From Acidimicrobiia bacterium (GTDB taxonomy: Bacteria; Actinomycetota; Acidimicrobiia; IMCC26256; JACDBD01): DNA of 17,704 nucleotides. The DNA lies in assembly GCA_031177445.1 (NCBI GenBank), contig JAPSGP010000016.1, positions 1-17,704 on the forward strand, written 5' to 3'. How positions within the stretch are numbered: position 1 is the first letter of the stretch; each line of letters begins with the position of its first letter. The position numbers and the translations under genes are program-made. The notes under the pieces were generated by a model, which worked only from the letters and a program-made list of their open reading frames with translations, did not search any database and was not told the DNA's origin. Shown here one piece after another: positions 13,822 to 17,704 of the stretch.

Positions 13822-13839
13822 GCGACGACGACTTGAGCG
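13822..13839. repeat. 18-nt repeat, copy 2
   Basis: GCGACGACGACTTGAGCG, identical to 13164-13181. A diverged relative, ACGACGATTTTGGAGCG, follows at 13875-13891 and runs into the hairpin at 13886-13925. Confidence 0.85.
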
Positions 13840-13867
13840 AGCGAGCAACGAGGCAGCGGGGGCGGGG

Positions 13868-13880
13868 CGTCGTGACGACG
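13868..13880. repeat. Short palindrome CGTCGT-G-ACGACG
   Basis: A perfect 6-bp inverted repeat with one central base, just before the larger hairpin in the clpS-DUF2017 gap. It shares the ACGACG motif of the 18-nt repeat. Confidence 0.7.
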
Positions 13881-13885
13881 ATTTT

Positions 13886-13925
13886 GGAGCGAGCAATGGC
13901 GCCCGAAGGGCGCCGAGCAAGCTCC
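13886..13925 (-). other. Two-tier hairpin with UUCG loop
   Basis: Outer arms GGAGC/GCTCC (13886-13890, 13921-13925) enclose a GAGCAA direct repeat on each side and an inner stem GGCGCCC/GGGCGCC (13898-13904, 13908-13914). The minus-strand apex is C-TTCG-G, as in the hairpin at 13184-13210. There is no U-tract. It lies 75 nt or more after the clpS stop. Confidence 0.8.
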
Positions 13926-13948
13926 GCATGAGGAGGAACGATGCCCCG

Positions 13949-13972
13949 CTCCCGCTGCCCGCGTAGCGGGAG
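13949..13972 (-). other. 8-bp hairpin downstream of clpS
   Basis: Arms CTCCCGCT (13949-13956) and AGCGGGAG (13965-13972) with an 8-nt loop, 28-51 nt after the clpS stop. A further 7-bp inverted repeat, TCGTGAC/GTCACGA (13983-13989, 13999-14005), spans the stop codon itself. These could end the upstream transcript, but there is no U-tract. Confidence 0.6.
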
Positions 13973-13999
13973 GCGTGCCGGTTCGTGACTCCAACCCGG

Positions 14000-14305
14000 T
14001 CACGAGGGGTGTTCCATCGTGGCCCACAGGCCGTGGGCGTGGAGACGGGCGACGTCGGCCTCCGCCTTCTCACGCGTTCCCTCCGACACCGCCGCCTTTC
14101 CCTCGTGGTGCACCTGCAGCATCAGCCGGGTCGCCTTCTGGCGCGAGTAGCCGAAGAGCTTCTGCAGGACGTACACGACATAGCTCATGAGGTTCACGGG
14201 ATCGTTCCACACGATCACGATCCAAGGCCGCTCGGTGACGACGACCTCTTCGAGGTCCGGCTCCTCGACCTCCAGCGGAGCCACGCTCAGGCGCGCCGGC
14301 TTCAT
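14000..14305 (-). CDS. clpS: ATP-dependent Clp protease adaptor ClpS
   Basis: A 101-residue adaptor that delivers N-degron substrates to the Clp unfoldase. The core WIVIVWNDPVNLMSYVVYVL carries Asn34-Asp35 that grip the substrate alpha-amino group. It is followed by FGYSRQKATRLMLQVHHEGK with the pocket His near 66; the numbering coincides with E. coli ClpS. The first ~25 residues are the flexible acidic arm. The ATG overlaps the nusB stop as ATGA. No clpA, clpC or clpP gene lies in the window. The 247-nt gap that follows separates it from its usual partner, a DUF2017 gene. Confidence 0.95.
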   Translation of the reverse strand: MKPARLSVAPLEVEEPDLEEVVVTERPWIVIVWNDPVNLMSYVVYVLQKLFGYSRQKATRLMLQVHHEGKAAVSEGTREKAEADVARLHAHGLWATMEHPS

Positions 14306-14706
14306 GACTCCGATTCGTCGCTCCGGAGGTCTTCCGCGATGCGGCCGAGCATGCCGTTCACGAAGCGACCGGAGTCCTTGGTCGAGTACTGCTTGGCGAG
14401 CTCGACCGCCTCGCTGATGACGACGCCGGTGGGGAGCTCGAGGTGCCAGCCGAGCTCGTAGCAACCGATCCGGAGCACCGCCCGGTCCACGAGCGGCATC
14501 CGTTCCAGTGCCCAGTGCTCCGAGTACTTGCGCAGGATGGCGTCGAGCTCGTCGCGATGCTCGGCGACTCCGCGCACGAGCGTGGACACGTAGGGGTCCG
14601 GCGGCACCGGCAGGTCGTCGAGCAATGAAGCTGCTTCGACCCCGCGTACCTCGACCTCGTAACACAAGCTCAGCGCACGCTCCCGGGCTTCGCGTCGCGT
14701 GGCCAT
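14302..14706 (-). CDS. nusB: Transcription antitermination factor NusB
   Basis: A 134-residue all-helical RNA-binding protein that acts with NusE (S10) at boxA in rRNA leaders. MATRREARERALSLCYEVEV is the typical start. Later blocks are LVRGVAEHRDELDAILRKYS, ERMPLVDRAVLRIGCYEL, LPTGVVISEAVELAKQYSTKDSGRFVNGMLGRIAED. The ATG at 14706 is 13 nt after the efp stop, with a weak ribosome-binding site. The frame is open further upstream across efp but without conserved sequence. The efp-nusB order is standard in actinobacteria and Firmicutes. Confidence 0.95.
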   Translation of the reverse strand: MATRREARERALSLCYEVEVRGVEAASLLDDLPVPPDPYVSTLVRGVAEHRDELDAILRKYSEHWALERMPLVDRAVLRIGCYELGWHLELPTGVVISEAVELAKQYSTKDSGRFVNGMLGRIAEDLRSDESES

Positions 14707-14719
14707 GCCGGTGTGCCCG

Positions 14720-15283
14720 TCAGGCGCGGGCGAGGTACTCCCCCGTGCGGGTATCGACCTTGATCCGCTCGCCCGATTCCACGAACAGCGGCACCTGGAC
14801 GACGAGGCCGGTCTCGAGTGTCGCCGGCTTGCGCGCACCGGAGACCCGGTCGCCCTGGATGCCGGGCTCGGTCTCGGCCACCGCGAGCTCGACCGCGGCC
14901 GGCAGGTCGACGCCCACGACCGCGCCCTGGTACATCGGGAGGATCGCGGAGCCGCCCTCCTTCAGGTACCGCACTGCGGGACCGAGCTCGCCGGCATCGA
15001 CGTGCAGCTGGTCGTAGCTCTCGGTGTCCATGAACACGTAGGCGGTGCCCTCGCGGTAGAGGTACTGCATCTCGCGCTTGTCGATGACCGCCAGCGGGAC
15101 CTTCTCGTCGGCTCGAAACGTCTTCTCGAGGACTCCGCCAGAGCGCACGTTCTTGAGCTTCGTGCGCACGAACGCGCCTCCCTTCCCCGGCTTGACGTGC
15201 TGGAACTCGACCACCGTCACCAGCCCCTCGGCCGGAAGGTCGAGAGCCATGCCGTTCTTGAGGTCGTTGGTCGACACACTCAC
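14720..15283 (-). CDS. efp: Translation elongation factor P
   Basis: A 187-residue factor that relieves ribosome stalling at polyproline. Domain I contains VVEFQHVKPGKGGAFVRTKLKN with Lys at the tip of the conserved loop (PGKGGAF), the position modified in some bacteria. No modification gene is in the window. Then follow LEKTFRADEKVPLAVIDKREMQYLYREG, YVFMDTESYDQL and the C-terminal VPLFVESGERIKVDTRTGEYLARA. The GTG at 15283 overlaps the preceding aminopeptidase stop as GTGA; a second GTG at 15277 is also possible. Confidence 0.97.
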   Translation of the reverse strand: MSVSTNDLKNGMALDLPAEGLVTVVEFQHVKPGKGGAFVRTKLKNVRSGGVLEKTFRADEKVPLAVIDKREMQYLYREGTAYVFMDTESYDQLHVDAGELGPAVRYLKEGGSAILPMYQGAVVGVDLPAAVELAVAETEPGIQGDRVSGARKPATLETGLVVQVPLFVESGERIKVDTRTGEYLARA

Positions 15284-16401
15284 AGAACCAGGTCCTTCGG
15301 GAATGCGGTGAGAGGTTGGCAGCCGTCGTCGTTGCCTGCTGGGAGGACGACCACCGTGTCCTCGATGCGGACCCCGCCCACGCCGCGTACGTACACGCCG
15401 GGCTCGACGGTCACGACCGAGCCGGCGGCCAACGTATCACGGGCGGTCGCCGCCACCCTCGGTGCCTCATGGATCTCGAGGCCGACGCCGTGGCCGGTCG
15501 CGTGGACGAACGCGTCGCCCAGACCCGCGGCTTCCACGACCTCGCGGCACGCGCGATCGACGTCGGCACACGCGACGCCGGCACGCACGGCTTCCCGGCC
15601 GGCCTGCTGCGCCGCCCGTACGACGTCGTAGAGACGCGAGCCGGAGGCACCGGGGTCGCCGACGCTCACGGTGCGAGTCATGTCGGAGCAGTACCCGTCG
15701 ACGACGCATCCGAAATCGAGGACCAGCAGCTCGCCGGGCTCGATCCGGCGGTTCGACGGCCGTGCGTGCGGCTTCGCGCCGTTCGGTCCCGAGGCCACGA
15801 TCGGATCGAAGCTCACACCACTGGCACCGCGCTGGCGCATCTCGAGCTCGAGCCAGAGGGCCACCTCGCGCTCCGCGGGGCCGTCCGGCAGCCGTGGTGC
15901 GACGACTGCGAGCGCCTCATCGGCGATCGCGCACGCGGCCGCGATGCGCGCGACCTCGGCCGCCTCCTTCACCAGCCGGCGCTGCTCCACGAGCTGCAGC
16001 GTGGGCACGAGCTCCGCGTTCGTGAACCACTCGCTCGCGAACTCCCGCTGCTGCGCCCACGTCACGCCGTGGGCTTCGAGACCCAGGCGGGCGATCCCTG
16101 CGGCCGCGCCCTGCAGCGCGTCGCGCTGTGCGGCCTGGGTCACGCCGATCTCGACACGCGCTTCGATGCCGGCCGCGCCGAGCTGATCGGCGGCCTGCTC
16201 GGCGTAGCGGCCATCGGTGACGAACACGAGCTCGTCCGGCCCGACGAGGAGCATCCCCGCCGAGCCGGTGAAGCCGGTGAGGTACCGGACGTTGGGAAGC
16301 CGGGTCACGAGCAGCGCGTCGATGCCCGCCTCCTCGAAACCGCTGCGCAGCGCGCTCGCGCGTGACGCAACGTCCATCGACGGGAGCTCGGCGAGCGTCA
16401 T
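15280..16401 (-). CDS. Xaa-Pro aminopeptidase/dipeptidase (M24 family)
   Basis: A 373-residue metallopeptidase that cleaves peptide bonds before proline. The N-terminal creatinase-like domain includes LPNVRYLTGFTGSAGMLLV. The C-terminal pita-bread domain carries all five metal ligands: Asp in VLDFGC, Asp in YCSDMTRTVS, His in HATGHGVGLEIHE, Glu in VVTVEPGVY and Glu in VRIEDT. It is called pepP or pepQ in related genomes; the sequence alone does not settle which substrate. The ATG at 16401 overlaps aroQ as ATGA. Position between aroQ and efp is conserved in actinobacteria and Firmicutes, suggesting coupling of proline-peptide turnover with EF-P only by co-transcription. Confidence 0.94.
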   Translation of the reverse strand: MTLAELPSMDVASRASALRSGFEEAGIDALLVTRLPNVRYLTGFTGSAGMLLVGPDELVFVTDGRYAEQAADQLGAAGIEARVEIGVTQAAQRDALQGAAAGIARLGLEAHGVTWAQQREFASEWFTNAELVPTLQLVEQRRLVKEAAEVARIAAACAIADEALAVVAPRLPDGPAEREVALWLELEMRQRGASGVSFDPIVASGPNGAKPHARPSNRRIEPGELLVLDFGCVVDGYCSDMTRTVSVGDPGASGSRLYDVVRAAQQAGREAVRAGVACADVDRACREVVEAAGLGDAFVHATGHGVGLEIHEAPRVAATARDTLAAGSVVTVEPGVYVRGVGGVRIEDTVVVLPAGNDDGCQPLTAFPKDLVL

Positions 16402-16841
16402 CCGCGATCCTCGAGCAGCGCGACGGCCGCTTCGATGCCGAGCCGATAGCCGTGCGAGCCGAGGCCGGCGACCGTCCCCGTGACCACCGGCGCGACCACG
16501 GACGTGCGTCGCCATGCTTCGCGCGCCGAAGGGTTCGACAGGTGGAGCTCGATCTTGACGCCCTCGAACGTGGCCAGCGCGTCGGCGAGCGCGAACGAGT
16601 AGTGCGTGAGCGCGCCCGGATTGATGACGACCGCGGCACAGCGCCCGCGCGCCGCCTGGACGGCGTCGACAAGCTCGCCTTCGTGGTTCGACTGGTGATG
16701 CTCGAGCGCGTAGCCGTGCGCCTCGGCCACCTCGGCGGCTTCGCGGACCAATTCGTCGAGTGTCACGCGCCCGTAGATCTCGGGCTCGCGCTCCCCCAGC
16801 AGGTTCAGGTTCGGGCCCGAGAGGAGCAGGATCACGCCCAC
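16398..16841 (-). CDS. aroQ: 3-dehydroquinate dehydratase, type II
   Basis: A 147-residue enzyme that dehydrates 3-dehydroquinate in the shikimate pathway, usually a dodecamer. ILLLSGPNLNLLGEREPEIYG carries the flexible-loop Arg and catalytic Tyr. HQSNHEGELVDAVQAA, INPGALTHYSFALADAL and IELHLSNPSAREAWRR give the remaining active-site Asn, His and Arg residues. GTVAGLGSHGYRLGIEA closes the protein. The GTG at 16841 overlaps aroB by 10 nt and has GAGGTGA upstream. A second in-frame GTG two codons later is possible. It follows aroB, its substrate supplier. Confidence 0.96.
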   Translation of the reverse strand: MGVILLLSGPNLNLLGEREPEIYGRVTLDELVREAAEVAEAHGYALEHHQSNHEGELVDAVQAARGRCAAVVINPGALTHYSFALADALATFEGVKIELHLSNPSAREAWRRTSVVAPVVTGTVAGLGSHGYRLGIEAAVALLEDRG

Positions 16842-17704
16842 GTGAGGTCACCTCGCACCCCGACCGCGTGCAGCGCGCGCTCGAGCGCGGGGGCGGGCGG
16901 ATCGTCGACGGTCTCGAGCCCACCTCTTCCGAGCAACACGAAGGTCAACCCGCCGCGCGCCTTCTTGTCGCGCGCCATCAGCTCGACGATGTGTGTGGCA
17001 TCCACCGGCTCGGCGACGGCTGCAGGGAGCCCGAGCGACCGCACCACCTCACGATGGCGTTCGAGCTCGTCGGTGTCGATGCGTTCGAGCACCGCCGCGA
17101 GCTGCCCTGCGAACACCAGCCCGACGGCCACCGCTTCGCCGTGGGGAAGCTCGTACCGACCAATGATCTCGAGCGCGTGGGCGAGCGTGTGGCCGTAGTT
17201 CAGGACTGCTCGTAACCCGGTGCGCTCGCCCGGGTCGGTAGCGACCACGAACGCCTTGATCGCGACGCAGCGCGCTACGAGCGTGCTCGTCACGTCGGGA
17301 TCCCGGGCCAGCACCGCCGCCGTATCGTTCCTGAGGATCTGGTGGACGTCCGACGTCCCGAGGAGCGCGTGCTCGATGAGCGCGTACTTCGCCACCTCGC
17401 CGAGGCCCGATCGGTACTCCCGCTCGGACATGGTTGCCAGGGTCTGGAGGTCGGCCACCACGGCGATCGGTTGGTGGAACGCCCCGACCAGGTTCTTCCC
17501 CTCGGGGAGGTTCACGCCCGTCTTGCCGCCGATCGCAGAGTCGACCTGTGCGAGCAGCGTGGTCGGCGCCTGCACTACGTCGATCCCGCGGTGGTACACG
17601 GCAGCGGCGAAGCCGGCGACGTCGCCTACGACACCACCCCCGAGCGCGACCACGGCGTCGTCCCGTAGCAGACCGCCACGAGCGTCGAACGACTCGTTCT
17701 CCAG
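16832..17704 (-). CDS. aroB: 3-dehydroquinate synthase, missing its N-terminus at the window edge
   Basis: The C-terminal 290 residues of an NAD- and zinc-dependent enzyme that turns DAHP into 3-dehydroquinate. The reading frame is open to the right edge, and about 70-80 residues lie outside the window. Visible signatures: VVALGGGVVGDVAGFAAAVY (NAD-binding glycine loop), PTTLLAQVDSAIGGKTGVN, GKNLVGAFHQP, and zinc ligands in GLGEVAKYALIEH, NYGHTLAHALE and LPHGEAVAVGL. It is probably preceded by aroK and aroC in this gene order, but that is not visible. The stop lies within the start region of aroQ. Confidence 0.96.
   Translation of the reverse strand: MENESFDARGGLLRDDAVVALGGGVVGDVAGFAAAVYHRGIDVVQAPTTLLAQVDSAIGGKTGVNLPEGKNLVGAFHQPIAVVADLQTLATMSEREYRSGLGEVAKYALIEHALLGTSDVHQILRNDTAAVLARDPDVTSTLVARCVAIKAFVVATDPGERTGLRAVLNYGHTLAHALEIIGRYELPHGEAVAVGLVFAGQLAAVLERIDTDELERHREVVRSLGLPAAVAEPVDATHIVELMARDKKARGGLTFVLLGRGGLETVDDPPAPALERALHAVGVRGDLTWA

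Noticed and set aside
13976..14003. tRNA-like GGTTCGTGACTCC stretch
   Set aside because: The loop between possible T-arm strands is too long, and no acceptor, D or anticodon arm can be built around it. It partly overlaps the clpS stop codon.
13753..14073. Upstream extension of the DUF2017 frame to 273 residues
   Set aside because: It crosses the hairpin-rich gap and the end of clpS, has no conserved sequence, and the ATG at 13752 gives the family-type N-terminus.
16842..16858. GAGGTGACCTC palindrome upstream of aroQ as an operator
   Set aside because: It lies within the aroB coding end and contains the likely Shine-Dalgarno of aroQ; it is short enough to be chance.
1..17704. CRISPR array, insertion sequence, prophage, toxin-antitoxin or defence system
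   Set aside because: None seen: no spaced direct repeats, no transposase or integrase, and all genes are conserved housekeeping functions in a continuous operon-like order.

Overview
The window is GC-rich, bacterial, and coded entirely on the minus strand: about 19 genes read from right to left, mostly with 1-10 nt overlaps or short gaps. An mIHF-type integration host factor gene, a clpS-DUF2017 pair and the gene order point to an actinomycete. A deep-branching class such as Acidimicrobiia is my inference. The cluster looks like two loci that are separate in Mycobacterium tuberculosis joined end to end: aroB-aroQ-pepP-efp-nusB, and pyrR-pyrB-pyrC-carA-carB-pyrF-mihF-gmk-rpoZ-coaBC-metK-priA.

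Layout in transcription order: aroB (5' end outside the window), aroQ, an Xaa-Pro aminopeptidase, efp, nusB, clpS; a 247-nt hairpin-rich gap; a DUF2017 gene; a 189-nt gap holding the pyr control region; pyrR, pyrB, pyrC, carA, carB, pyrD, pyrF; a 78-nt gap with a possible promoter; mihF, gmk, rpoZ, coaBC, metK, and the first 48 codons of priA. The pyr block supplies UMP synthesis except pyrE, and pyrD has no pyrK beside it. The last block is housekeeping: nucleoid protein, GMP kinase, RNA polymerase omega, coenzyme A synthesis, S-adenosylmethionine synthesis and replication restart.

The most interesting part is the pyrR leader. A 14-nt sequence matches 13 of 14 positions of the PyrR-binding-loop consensus and can fold into the expected bulged hairpin. 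It lies just upstream of a good Shine-Dalgarno sequence and ATG. About 35 nt inside the resulting reading frame is a textbook intrinsic terminator (8-bp GC stem and seven U) that is itself translated as the start of an N-terminally extended PyrR. This suggests a pyr attenuator overlapping the PyrR coding region, in which PyrR, an alternative RNA pairing and/or the translating ribosome decide whether the terminator forms.

Other points: gmk and priA have no ATG, GTG or TTG upstream of their essential N-terminal residues, but each has a CTG at the expected place. pyrD carries an N-terminal extension made largely of a 43-nt palindrome. Hairpins with UUCG loops and an 18-nt repeat are shared by the two largest gaps. 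rpoZ is preceded by a 12-nt tandem repeat that may or may not be translated. No tRNA, rRNA, CRISPR array, insertion sequence or phage gene was seen, and there is no convincing plus-strand gene. No gene-free stretch exceeds 300 nt.
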